The notes below the pieces were generated by a model that had not been told where the DNA came from, searched no databases, and saw only the letters and a program-made list of their open reading frames with translations. From positions 806,001 to 870,000 of the forward strand of contig NZ_CP040443.1 of the NCBI RefSeq assembly GCF_005843885.1: a stretch of 64,000 bases of DNA. The letters are read 5' to 3'. The number at the start of each line of letters is the position of its first letter. Position 1 is the first letter of the stretch. Of the stretch, positions 1-7,715 are shown piece by piece. Both the position numbers and the translations under genes were made by a program. The stretch comes from Escherichia sp. E4742. Its GTDB lineage: Bacteria; Pseudomonadota; Gammaproteobacteria; Enterobacterales; Enterobacteriaceae.

Positions 1-245
1 ACGCCAAGCCCTTCTTTTACTACACTGATTGTCGGATTCGGAACTACACCGTCGTAAATTGCCCACGCCAGTCCTGCGGCATCCATCTTATCGGTCACTT
101 TCGCGACCACGCCGCATTGCACCAGCGTTTTATCAGTCACGATCAGCGCCTTGTTGTAACCACGGCGTTTTACCTCATCAGTAAGAGCACCAATCGCACC
201 GCGCCCAAACCATGCTGTTTCGTTCAGAATCATTCTGTTAGCCAT
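1..245 (-). CDS. fucO: Lactaldehyde reductase (L-1,2-propanediol oxidoreductase), N-terminal part
   Basis: Only the first 81 or so codons are in the window; the gene runs off the left edge. The product begins MANRMILNETAWFGRGAIG and continues with a stretch I recognise as E. coli FucO, an iron-dependent group III alcohol dehydrogenase that reduces L-lactaldehyde to L-1,2-propanediol during anaerobic fucose and rhamnose use. The metal-binding histidines lie beyond the window. A strong AGGAGAAGG ribosome site precedes the ATG at 245, and the gene follows fucA by 27 bp, so the two are co-transcribed. K-12 FucO starts with two methionines; here only one is encoded. Confidence 0.93.
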   Translation of the reverse strand, partial: MANRMILNETAWFGRGAIGALTDEVKRRGYNKALIVTDKTLVQCGVVAKVTDKMDAAGLAWAIYDGVVPNPTISVVKEGLG

Positions 246-272
246 CGTCCTTCTCCTTGTTGCTTTACGAAA

Positions 273-920
273 TTACTCTTCAATCCGTAATCCATAGGTT
301 TTGAATTTTTCCAGCACCACGGCAATCTCTTCATCGCTCAGTACCGGCACAGGGTCTGTAATCGCCAGAGTACTCAGATAAAGCTGTGCCAGCACCTCAA
401 CTTCTTGCGCCAGCCATAACGCTTTCTCCAGATTAACCTCACAAGCTATAAGCCCATGATGTTGTAACAGAATTGCTTTACGGTTTTTGAGAGCCAGCGC
501 AACATGTTCGGAAAGTTCGCGAGTCCCAAAAGTCGCATAAGGCGCGCAAGGAATAGAGTTACCTCCAGCGGCCGCAATCATGTAATGGATAGCGGGGATA
601 GGTCGGTTGAGTATGGAAACTGCCGTACAGTGGATGGCATGGTTATGGACAACCGCGCTGACATCCGGTCTGCTTTGATAGGCCGCCATATGGAAACGCC
701 ACTCACTGGACGGAATTTTGCCCTCTTCGTATTTGCCGTTGTCATCAACATAGACAATCATATTTTCCGTCATTCTTTCATAAGGAATACCGCTTGGCGT
801 AATTAACATGCCATTTTCAAAACGCGTACTCACATTTCCAGCGGTACCCTGATTTAACCCGAGACGCGTCATTTCCAAACAGGTTTCAATTATTTCACGG
901 GATAAACGTGTTCTTTCCAT
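273..920 (-). CDS. fucA: L-fuculose-1-phosphate aldolase
   Basis: Class II zinc aldolase of 215 residues, the normal E. coli length. It splits L-fuculose-1-phosphate (also D-ribulose-1-phosphate) into dihydroxyacetone phosphate and L-lactaldehyde (or glycolaldehyde). The residues known as zinc ligands and catalytic base are present at the expected places: Glu73, His92, His94 and His155. It lies directly upstream of fucO on the same strand. In K-12 fucA is divergent from fucP; here it instead lies downstream of an inserted regulator gene in the same direction, so it may now be read from the new module's promoter, from its own promoter in 921-1043, or both. Confidence 0.96.
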   Translation of the reverse strand: MERTRLSREIIETCLEMTRLGLNQGTAGNVSTRFENGMLITPSGIPYERMTENMIVYVDDNGKYEEGKIPSSEWRFHMAAYQSRPDVSAVVHNHAIHCTAVSILNRPIPAIHYMIAAAGGNSIPCAPYATFGTRELSEHVALALKNRKAILLQHHGLIACEVNLEKALWLAQEVEVLAQLYLSTLAITDPVPVLSDEEIAVVLEKFKTYGLRIEE

Positions 921-998
921 CTCTATTCTCCAGATACAGGTTCAGCTCGCCTTATTGCGTAAGACTGCACCGCAAATGAAGACGGGTCATGGGAGTAA

Positions 999-1022
999 CC
1001 ATTGAATATTTTTATCCAATGG
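999..1022. repeat. Small inverted repeat between regulator gene and fucA
   Basis: CCATTG (999-1004) and CAATGG (1017-1022) are separated by 12 AT-rich bases in the 123-bp gap between the LacI-type regulator and fucA. It could be a weak RNA hairpin or half of a binding site. There is no U-tract, so it is not a convincing terminator. Confidence 0.3.
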
Positions 1023-1043
1023 CTGATTGTTGTTCCGCGATGA

Positions 1044-2042
1044 TTATTTTTTTCTTCTACGTTTAATTAACTTCATTTCTACTTTAACCGTTTTTTTCAC
1101 CGGTTTTTCTTCAAGGGCGCTTAACATCATTTCGAATGCTTTTTCAGCCCACGCATTTTCATCCTGCTGCATTGACCAGACATTATTAGCGAGAAATCCC
1201 AACATAGGGTGTTCATCGAAAGTACCTATATTGATTTCTGGCGGTACAGCGCCAAAGCGATCGCGAATCGCACGAACGGCTCCCTCAAGCACCGGTAAAG
1301 ACGAGGCGATAAATGCCTGCGGACATCCCTGCTCTTCAATGAGTTTTTCCATAATGACATAGCCGCCTTCAGGAGTATTTACCGGGCCTTCCCTCACCCA
1401 ATCGCGATGGGTAATCCCTTTTTTTGCCAACGCATTCAAATAACCTGTCAGACGATCGCTAATACTCGGCAAACCGGCATCTCCCAGCAAAAACCATACT
1501 GGTGCCTGCCCGGCCTCAAGAATATTTTGTGTCAGTTTTTCACCGCCAGAAATATTATTACTCTCTACCAATGCGTTATCGGTATATTTAAAATCACGAT
1601 CGAGTAAAACCATTGGCTTACGAATTTTGCGTAAATGATGCTGCTGATTTTCCAGCGTCGAAGGAACAATAAAAAGACCATCTACATTTCGTGCAATAAA
1701 TGCTTTCGTCAATTTATTTTCATAGTCAACGTCATCATAAGTACAACTGATCGTAAGTTGATATCCGGAACGTCGACAGCGTTGTTCGAGTTTTTCAGCC
1801 AGCGTAGCAAAAAAGACGTTGGATATGTTGGGAACAATCAACCCTAATGTATCAGTTTTGTTAAGTTTAAGACTGCGAGCGGAATGATTAATGATATAAC
1901 CATAGCGTTCAACATATTCATTGATACGCGTTTGAGTTTTGACGCTGATTCGATATTGTTCCGCTTTTCCATTTAGCACCAGTCGCACGGTCGTAACCGA
2001 TAACTTCAGGTCGCTGGCTATCTGCTCTACTGTTTTAGCCAT
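1044..2042 (-). CDS. LacI-family transcriptional regulator of the fucose/ABC-transporter module
   Basis: 332-residue protein with a LacI-type helix-turn-helix at residues 3-25 (TVEQIASDLKLSVTTVRLVLNG), a hinge around 45-60, and a periplasmic-binding-protein-like effector core that starts near TDTLGLIVPNISNVFF and runs to about residue 320. The tail is unusually basic (KLIKRRRKK). It is not FucR, which is a DeoR-family protein and is missing from this locus. It lies between the pentulose kinase gene and fucA, all on the minus strand. I infer that it binds the twin GCTAACTCGAGTTAGC palindromes at 7379 and 7618, since LacI-family operators are palindromes with a central CG. Its inducer is not readable from sequence; a sugar or sugar phosphate of the fucose/pentose type is likely. 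Confidence 0.88.
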   Translation of the reverse strand: MAKTVEQIASDLKLSVTTVRLVLNGKAEQYRISVKTQTRINEYVERYGYIINHSARSLKLNKTDTLGLIVPNISNVFFATLAEKLEQRCRRSGYQLTISCTYDDVDYENKLTKAFIARNVDGLFIVPSTLENQQHHLRKIRKPMVLLDRDFKYTDNALVESNNISGGEKLTQNILEAGQAPVWFLLGDAGLPSISDRLTGYLNALAKKGITHRDWVREGPVNTPEGGYVIMEKLIEEQGCPQAFIASSLPVLEGAVRAIRDRFGAVPPEINIGTFDEHPMLGFLANNVWSMQQDENAWAEKAFEMMLSALEEKPVKKTVKVEMKLIKRRRKK

Positions 2043-2106
2043 AGGTTTTTCCCAGTTAACATCCAGACGTCAAATCACAATCATAAAAGTATTTTCAACT
2101 TTTGTC

Positions 2107-3687
2107 TTATTGCATCAGTTGGTTAACCGCCTGTTGTTGCTCCCAAAGCGTCAGGTAAACCTGGTATTTACGCTCTAAAAATTCACGGCGTTGTGGGTTT
2201 GCCAGAATAACCTCTCCGGCTTCAACCATTGCTTTGCACGCAGATGAAAAATCCCCCCATGCTCCGCTGGCAACAGCACCGCTAATTGCTGCGCCCAACG
2301 TAACGGCATCTTCTTCTTGCATAAGGTGGATATCGCAGCCTGTCACGTCGGCATATTCGCGTAGCCACAAGGGGTTGTGCGTTGCACCACCACATAACGT
2401 TAATCGGGTAATGCTATGCCCATTTTCCCTCAGAGTTTCAATAATATGTCTGGTGCCAAAGGCTATTGCCTGTAAAGTCGCAAGATAAAGTCGCGCGATC
2501 TGATTTTCACCACGCTCCAGCGTTAAGCCATAAACACTGCCTCTGGCATCGGGCCGCGCTCGTGGCGAGCGGTTGCCGTGATGATCGGCAAGCACATGTA
2601 AATTTCGTGTGGGTTCTGACTCGTTATCTTCCAGGGCGGCTACCCATTCATTAATCAGTTGAATCGCATGGCACCCGCGTTGTTGCGCCTTGTTAAAGAG
2701 ATTTGCGCTTGCCCCGGACTCCTGAAGCGTCCACTCCACCAGCGCCCCTGCGGCGCTTTGCCCGCCTTCGGTTAGCCAGTAATTTGGCAACATGGCCGAC
2801 CAGTATGGTCCCCAGACGCCAGGTGTAAATATCTCTTTTTCACTGCACAGCATATGGCAATTCGACGTTCCGCTTATCAATGCCAGCGTTCCTGATGGCT
2901 GCGCGCCAGCCAGCGCCACGCCACCGGCATGGGCATCAATCAAGCCACTGGCCACGATAATATCTGTCGTTAATCCTAATTCTTCAGCAGCTGTGGCAGT
3001 TAACGTTCCCACGGCAGCACCAGGCGGAAGAATTTCGGTGGGAATTTTTTCGAGCATGTCGGTCAGGTCTATCGATCCCAGTAAGCTATGGCTAAAACGT
3101 TGCTCATGAGCCAGATAATTCCATTTACACGTTAGCGTGCATAATCCCGCGACGTCTCGCCCTGTTGCTTTCCAGACCAGAAAATCCGCCAGATCGAAAA
3201 AGCGATGAGCTGCCTGCCAGGTTTGCGGTAGATGCGTCTTCAACCAACGTAACTTTGGTAGCTCCATCTCGACGCTCACTTCGCCGCCAACGTAGCGTAA
3301 TGCGGGATCGTTCGTCGCGTTAATCTGCGCCGTCTCGACGGTTGCACGATGATCCATCCACATAATGATGTCGTGATTTGCAGATCCACTGGGTGAAACC
3401 GCTAAACCCTGGCCTTGTTCATCAAGAACAACCAGCGAGCAGGTAGCGTCAAAACCCAGCGAGCGAATTGCGGAAATGGGGATGCCTGCCAGAGCTGTCG
3501 CCTCTTTCACCGCTTTACAGACCTGTTGCCAGATCTCAGCCGAAGACTGCTCGACACGCTCGCCGCCAGGGCGAAACTGGGAGACGGGGGCAGTAGCGAA
3601 TGCCAGCCTGCGGCCGCTGGCACTGTAAACACCTGCCCTGACACTGGCCGATCCGACATCGACACCGAGAAAATAACCGTTATGCAT
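2107..3687 (-). CDS. FGGY-family pentulose kinase (D-ribulokinase-like)
   Basis: 526-residue FGGY carbohydrate kinase. The N-terminal half starts with the phosphate-binding motif FLGVDVGSASVRAGVY; the C-terminal half shows ASGLIDAHAGGVAL, with the likely catalytic Asp in DAH, then SGTSNCHML and LCGGATHNPLW. The overall pattern fits the family of D-ribulokinase-like pentulose kinases rather than FucK, which is encoded separately downstream of fucI. The ATG at 3687 was chosen because the kinase motif begins a few residues after it; a longer open frame to 3807 would overlap the binding-protein gene. The gene is 52 bp downstream of that binding-protein gene. A D-ribulose kinase would make D-ribulose-5-phosphate and so send the FucI product of D-arabinose to the pentose phosphate pathway. 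The substrate is inferred. Confidence 0.82.
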   Translation of the reverse strand: MHNGYFLGVDVGSASVRAGVYSASGRRLAFATAPVSQFRPGGERVEQSSAEIWQQVCKAVKEATALAGIPISAIRSLGFDATCSLVVLDEQGQGLAVSPSGSANHDIIMWMDHRATVETAQINATNDPALRYVGGEVSVEMELPKLRWLKTHLPQTWQAAHRFFDLADFLVWKATGRDVAGLCTLTCKWNYLAHEQRFSHSLLGSIDLTDMLEKIPTEILPPGAAVGTLTATAAEELGLTTDIIVASGLIDAHAGGVALAGAQPSGTLALISGTSNCHMLCSEKEIFTPGVWGPYWSAMLPNYWLTEGGQSAAGALVEWTLQESGASANLFNKAQQRGCHAIQLINEWVAALEDNESEPTRNLHVLADHHGNRSPRARPDARGSVYGLTLERGENQIARLYLATLQAIAFGTRHIIETLRENGHSITRLTLCGGATHNPLWLREYADVTGCDIHLMQEEDAVTLGAAISGAVASGAWGDFSSACKAMVEAGEVILANPQRREFLERKYQVYLTLWEQQQAVNQLMQ

Positions 3688-3739
3688 AAAGCCTCCCTGA
3701 CGCTGGAGATAACGGGGATGAAAATTCATCCCCAATTTT

Positions 3740-4690
3740 TTATTTCTTACCGAATGGGTGCAGGAGTTTGTCGATTTCTGGCGTGTTAATGTTCTCGGCA
3801 TTAACAAATTTCACGGGAATATCGATCTCTTTTTCAACGGCTTGCCCCGAGAGAGCCGCGTTCAAGGTTTTGATCCCCTGATAGCCAATCTGGTATGCAT
3901 CCTGAACAACAAAGCCCTGAATGACGCCGTTCTTCAGGAAGTTAATAATCGCTTCCGTACTATCAAAACCAATGACCTTCACTTTACCTTTCAGATTCTG
4001 GCTATCAATGGCATTCGCGACCCCGAGCGTTGAACCTTCATTGGTGCCATAGATCCCAGCAAGATCGGGGTTGGCCTGAATCATATCGATAGTTTTATCC
4101 ATCGCTTTTTGTGGGTCACCGTCGCTGTATTGAACAGGTAATACTTTGATGTCAGGGTATTTTTCTTTCATACGTTCCATGAAGCCTTCCGAGCGTTCAA
4201 TAGCGGAAGAAGTTCCTGCAACGTGCGCGATAATCCCAACTTTCCCTTTATTATTTACCTGCGCGGCTAACGCATCAGCTGCCTGAGCCCCTGCTTTACG
4301 GTTATTGGTTGCGACAAAACTCACCGGAATGTCTGAATTGATGCCTGAATCAAAGGTCACTACTTTAATACCGCGTGAGTTTGCCGTTTCTACCAGTGGG
4401 GCGAGCGCATTCGCGTCGAGGGCTGCCAGAAGCAAGCCATTCGGTTTCTGCGCCATCGCATTTTCGACTAACTGAATTTGCTCGGCTATTTGCGTTTCAT
4501 CAGCCGGGCCAACATAGCTGGTTTTATCCCCCAACTCTTTAGCCGCAGCTTCAGTTCCCATTTTTACGGTTTGCCAGAATTCATGTTGGAAACCTTTACT
4601 AACAACCGGAAGATTTAAATCCTTAGCCAGTGCGCTGGAACTTACGCAAGCCAGCAGAGATAACGCATAGACAAAATTCCTGGTTTTCAT
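3740..4690 (-). CDS. Periplasmic sugar-binding protein of ribose-type ABC transporter
   Basis: 316-residue type I periplasmic binding protein of the RbsB/AlsB kind. The signal peptide is clear (MKTRNFVYALSLLACVSSSALA, cut before KDLNLPVV), followed by two alternating Rossmann-like lobes; GLLLAALDANALAPLV and GIYGTNEGSTLGVANAI are typical of the ribose-binding group. The start at 4690 is set by the signal peptide; the open frame extends upstream into the permease gene. It is the last transporter gene (ATPase, permease, binding protein), followed by the kinase. With FucP missing, this protein probably defines which sugar enters: L-fucose, D-arabinose or a related pentose. The ligand is not deducible from sequence. 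Confidence 0.9.
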   Translation of the reverse strand: MKTRNFVYALSLLACVSSSALAKDLNLPVVSKGFQHEFWQTVKMGTEAAAKELGDKTSYVGPADETQIAEQIQLVENAMAQKPNGLLLAALDANALAPLVETANSRGIKVVTFDSGINSDIPVSFVATNNRKAGAQAADALAAQVNNKGKVGIIAHVAGTSSAIERSEGFMERMKEKYPDIKVLPVQYSDGDPQKAMDKTIDMIQANPDLAGIYGTNEGSTLGVANAIDSQNLKGKVKVIGFDSTEAIINFLKNGVIQGFVVQDAYQIGYQGIKTLNAALSGQAVEKEIDIPVKFVNAENINTPEIDKLLHPFGKK

Positions 4691-4763
4691 TGTTGTACTC
4701 CGTTCTGAGTGAATCACCCTTAACGTCAGGGCAGTTGTTTCCCGATAAAACAGGGAGCCTAAG

Positions 4764-5747
4764 TCAACGAATCTTTTTGCGTAATGTATCGAGGTAAACG
4801 GCAGCGACCACAACTACGCCCATCGCGACCATTTGCCAGAACTGGGAGACGCCCATTAAATTGAGGCCATTTTTCAGTACACTCATAATGAAAGCGCCAA
4901 TGATGGTGCCGCCAATAGTGCCTATTCCGCCCATCAGGCTGGTTCCGCCAATCACTACCGCCGCAATCGCTTCCAGCTCATAACCCACACCTACCGTTGG
5001 CTGCCCGGAATTCAGACGAGATGCGAGGATGACGCCAGCAATCCCCGTTAATAAGCCACAGAAGGCATAAACGAAAATTTTCACGCGCTGAACTTTAATA
5101 CCGGAAAGATGGGCGGCAACTTCATTACTACCGACGGCATAGACGTAGCGACCGATAACGGTTTTCTTCAAAATGTACGCAGCAAAAAGCGCCACTATCA
5201 CGAGGTAGAAGACGGGATAAGGAAGTACATCAAACAAGCGTCCCTGGGCGAGCATTTTGAACGTCGGGTAATCGGCAAAATAGATTGCGCGCCCGTCGGT
5301 CATCACCATATTGATCCCCCTGACGGACATCATCAGACCCAACGTGGCGATAAACGGTGGAATGGTCATTTTTGTGACCAACAATCCATTGATATACCCA
5401 CACAATCCCCCGGCCAACACACCAGCAATAATACAAATGGGCAGGGGCAATCCTAACGTAGCGCAAATACCCACAGCGACACCAGAGAACGCCACCACCG
5501 ACCCTAGTGAAAGGTCGATTCCGGCAGTAATAATGACGAAAGTTACGCCAATAGCCATGATGCCGATTACCGACGTTTGCAGAGCAATCGTCATGATATT
5601 TTCGGTATTAAAGAAAAATGGCGAGCTAAAGCTAAAAAACAGGACAAGAATAATCAAGCTGAAGAGTGGCGCCAGGCGCATCAAGAGTTCTTTATTAATT
5701 TTTATTTTCTTATTATTGCTGTCTGAAGAGGTTACAGAGATGGTCAT
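4764..5747 (-). CDS. Ribose-type sugar ABC transporter permease
   Basis: 327-residue inner-membrane protein of the RbsC/BPD_transp_2 family with about eight to ten hydrophobic segments. Family hallmarks seen: TAGIDLSLGSVVAFSG near residue 70 and EAIAAVVIGGTSLMGGIGTIGG near residue 260. The first 20 residues are polar and rich in Ser, Asn and Lys, as in other cytoplasmic N-termini of this family. The ATG is 3 bp after the ATPase stop codon, so translation is probably coupled. It should form a homodimer with the ATPase of the preceding gene. Confidence 0.92.
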   Translation of the reverse strand: MTISVTSSDSNNKKIKINKELLMRLAPLFSLIILVLFFSFSSPFFFNTENIMTIALQTSVIGIMAIGVTFVIITAGIDLSLGSVVAFSGVAVGICATLGLPLPICIIAGVLAGGLCGYINGLLVTKMTIPPFIATLGLMMSVRGINMVMTDGRAIYFADYPTFKMLAQGRLFDVLPYPVFYLVIVALFAAYILKKTVIGRYVYAVGSNEVAAHLSGIKVQRVKIFVYAFCGLLTGIAGVILASRLNSGQPTVGVGYELEAIAAVVIGGTSLMGGIGTIGGTIIGAFIMSVLKNGLNLMGVSQFWQMVAMGVVVVAAVYLDTLRKKIR

Positions 5748-5750
5748 ATT

Positions 5751-7250
5751 TTAATCCTCTAACGTCGCGTATTGCATAATTTTTTCTTGCGTGGCTTCAT
5801 TCGCGCTAAGTTCGCCAGTAATTCGACCACTGCGCATCACTAAAATACGGTCGCACATTCCTAACACCTCTGGCAATTCAGAAGAGATCATGATGATTGA
5901 TTTCCCTTTTGCCACCAGGCGATTCATTAACTCATAGATTTCCAGTTTAGCGCCAACATCAATGCCGCGAGTGGGTTCATCGAAGATTAAAATATCAGTA
6001 TCTTTACACACCCAACGTGCAATTATAATTTTTTGCTGGTTTCCTCCACTTAGATTTAATGCAGCCTGTTCAAGATTTGGCGTTTTAATCCTTAACGCTT
6101 TTACCTGTTCCTCACTGGTTTGTTGGCAACGACGCGAATCGACATTCCCAAAACGATCGGAATACTCCGGGTAATTTCCTAACATAATATTTCGTTCAAC
6201 CGATAAATTCAGCGCCAGTCCTTCTTTTTTGCGGTCTTCCGTCAGGTAACTAATCCCCTGCTGAATGGCATCCGAAATATCTTTAATAACGGTTTTCTTA
6301 CCATTTAATTTTAGCGTTCCGCTGTCAATGGAGTCCGCACCAAAAATCGCACGCGCAAGTTCAGTACGCCCCGCGCCCATCAGTCCGGCAAAGCCAAGAA
6401 TCTCGCCACGATAAAGCGTGAAATTAATATCGTTCAGTACGCCTTTTCGTGTTAGCCCATTAACCTCCAGAACAGGAATCCGCTGCAGCAAGGCCTCGCG
6501 GCGAGGATAGATATTCCCTAAATCTCGACCAACCATCATGGCAATCAGATCGCTGATTTTTACGCATTCATAATCCACAGTGCTAATGTACTGACCATCG
6601 CGCATTACAGTCGCGCGGTCGGCAATTAGCGCCAGCTCTTCCAGACGGTGGGAGATATACACAATACCGGTCCCCTGCTCTTTCAATAACCGGGTAACGC
6701 GAAATAAGCTTTCAATTTCAGTTTCTGTTAACGCGGCAGTGGGTTCATCCATAATTAATATCTTCGCGTTAACAGAAATGGCTTTAGCTATTTCCACCAT
6801 TTGCTGCTGTGCAACCGTAAGGTCGGCAACCAGAGTATCTGGTTTGATCGCCAAATTTAATTTTTGCAAAATTTCAATCGTCGCCTGGCGTTGCTGTTTT
6901 TCATCCAGACGCCAGCGATTTTTTTTACAAAACTCCCTGCCGATAAAAATATTTTCTTCTACTGTAAGCTCGGGGAATAAATTAAATTCCTGGTGAATAA
7001 TAGTAATACCTACGTTTTGCGCACTTAACGGATCAGAAAATGAGACTGGTTTATCTTCAAAAATTATTTCACCTTCATCAGGTTGATAAACCCCCGACAA
7101 AATTTTCATTAAGGTGGATTTTCCTGCACCATTTTCACCTAATAATGCATGAACCTCGCCCCGGCGTAGGGTAAATTGCACATCATTAAGCGCCAACACT
7201 CCAGGAAAGCGTTTGGTGATATGCTTCATTTGCAAAAATGTTTCGGACAT
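5751..7250 (-). CDS. Ribose-type sugar ABC transporter ATPase (two nucleotide-binding domains)
   Basis: 499-residue RbsA/MglA-like protein with duplicated ATPase domains. The first has Walker A GENGAGKST and Walker B ILIMDEPTAAL; the second has signature LSGGNQQK and Walker B ILIFDEPTRGIDVG. The ATG at 7250 is preferred because GAGGAAA lies at ribosome-site distance; the in-frame TTG five codons upstream overlaps that site. First gene of the minus-strand unit ATPase-permease-binding protein-kinase-regulator, which leads on to fucA and fucO. It diverges from fucI across a 465-bp control region. Confidence 0.93.
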   Translation of the reverse strand: MSETFLQMKHITKRFPGVLALNDVQFTLRRGEVHALLGENGAGKSTLMKILSGVYQPDEGEIIFEDKPVSFSDPLSAQNVGITIIHQEFNLFPELTVEENIFIGREFCKKNRWRLDEKQQRQATIEILQKLNLAIKPDTLVADLTVAQQQMVEIAKAISVNAKILIMDEPTAALTETEIESLFRVTRLLKEQGTGIVYISHRLEELALIADRATVMRDGQYISTVDYECVKISDLIAMMVGRDLGNIYPRREALLQRIPVLEVNGLTRKGVLNDINFTLYRGEILGFAGLMGAGRTELARAIFGADSIDSGTLKLNGKKTVIKDISDAIQQGISYLTEDRKKEGLALNLSVERNIMLGNYPEYSDRFGNVDSRRCQQTSEEQVKALRIKTPNLEQAALNLSGGNQQKIIIARWVCKDTDILIFDEPTRGIDVGAKLEIYELMNRLVAKGKSIIMISSELPEVLGMCDRILVMRSGRITGELSANEATQEKIMQYATLED

Positions 7251-7378
7251 TGCAGCTTTCCTCAATAATCAGAAACTGAAAATGTGAAGTACGGCATAAA
7301 CGTCGCTACTAAAGCCATCTCCACTGTGATACGAATAACGTTTGAATAGATATTCATCGCATCTTATTTTTCGCGTTT

Positions 7379-7394
7379 GCTAACTCGAGTTAGC
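7379..7394. promoter_or_regulatory. Palindromic operator 1 (GCTAACTCGAGTTAGC)
   Basis: Perfect 16-bp palindrome with central CG, identical to the copy at 7618-7633. It is on the ABC-module side of the divergent region, 129 bp upstream of the ATPase start. The form is that of a LacI-family operator; the linked LacI-type regulator at 1044-2042 is the obvious candidate ligand. Confidence 0.75.
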
Positions 7395-7554
7395 GATCGC
7401 CTTTTAAAGCTATTTTAGGTATACAAATTAGCCAAATTATTTCAGTTAAAACTGTGATGCATAACCATTAAAATGTAATAACTACATGATTATTAAGATT
7501 ATTATTTTTTATCCTGTTAAATAATAATTTGACAGAGATCGAATTTTAACCACT

Positions 7555-7576
7555 TCTCGTGACCCCCCTCACATTT
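7555..7576 (+). promoter_or_regulatory. CRP-like site upstream of fucI
   Basis: CGTGA-CCCCCC-TCACA within TCTCGTGACCCCCCTCACATTT matches nine of ten core positions of the CRP consensus. Its centre (7565.5) is 60 bp from the centre of operator 2. If transcription begins near 7627, just after the TAAGCT at 7615, CRP would sit at about -61.5, a classical class I position. Confidence 0.6.
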
Positions 7577-7617
7577 CAACAACAAAAAAGTTGTGTACAA
7601 AAACCCCACACACCTAA

Positions 7618-7633
7618 GCTAACTCGAGTTAGC
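7618..7633. promoter_or_regulatory. Palindromic operator 2 (GCTAACTCGAGTTAGC)
   Basis: Second perfect copy of the 16-bp palindrome, 82 bp upstream of the fucI start codon. It would overlap the predicted fucI transcription start, where a bound repressor would block RNA polymerase. Centre-to-centre spacing to operator 1 is 239 bp, which would allow a repression loop. Confidence 0.75.
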
Positions 7634-7715
7634 AATTAATGACCAATACTACTGCTTCGGTGGTTTCCTTTCTCCGCCTTAGCAGAGCGCCAATAAAGCG
7701 AGATGAGGAATCCTG

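Larger units (their letters stand above)
7251..7715. promoter_or_regulatory. Divergent control region between ABC module and fucIKU
   Basis: 465-bp AT-rich intergenic stretch with no credible gene. It carries two identical palindromic operators (7379-7394, 7618-7633), a CRP-like site (7555-7576) and a possible weak plus-strand -10 near 7615 (TAAGCT). It must hold promoters in both directions. A minus-strand -10 candidate is TAAAAT at 7417-7412. In K-12 the equivalent region lies between fucA and fucP. Confidence 0.7.

Noticed and set aside
504..806. Plus-strand 100-codon frame inside fucA
   Set aside because: Antisense shadow of a fully conserved gene; the same applies to the other long antisense frames over recB, recC, ptrA and fucI.
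3688..3807. Longer N-terminus for the FGGY kinase
   Set aside because: It overlaps the binding-protein gene and precedes the family's normal first motif.
7529..7534. TTGACA as a -35 box for fucI
   Set aside because: No acceptable -10 lies 16-18 bp downstream, and the CRP/operator layout points to a start further on.
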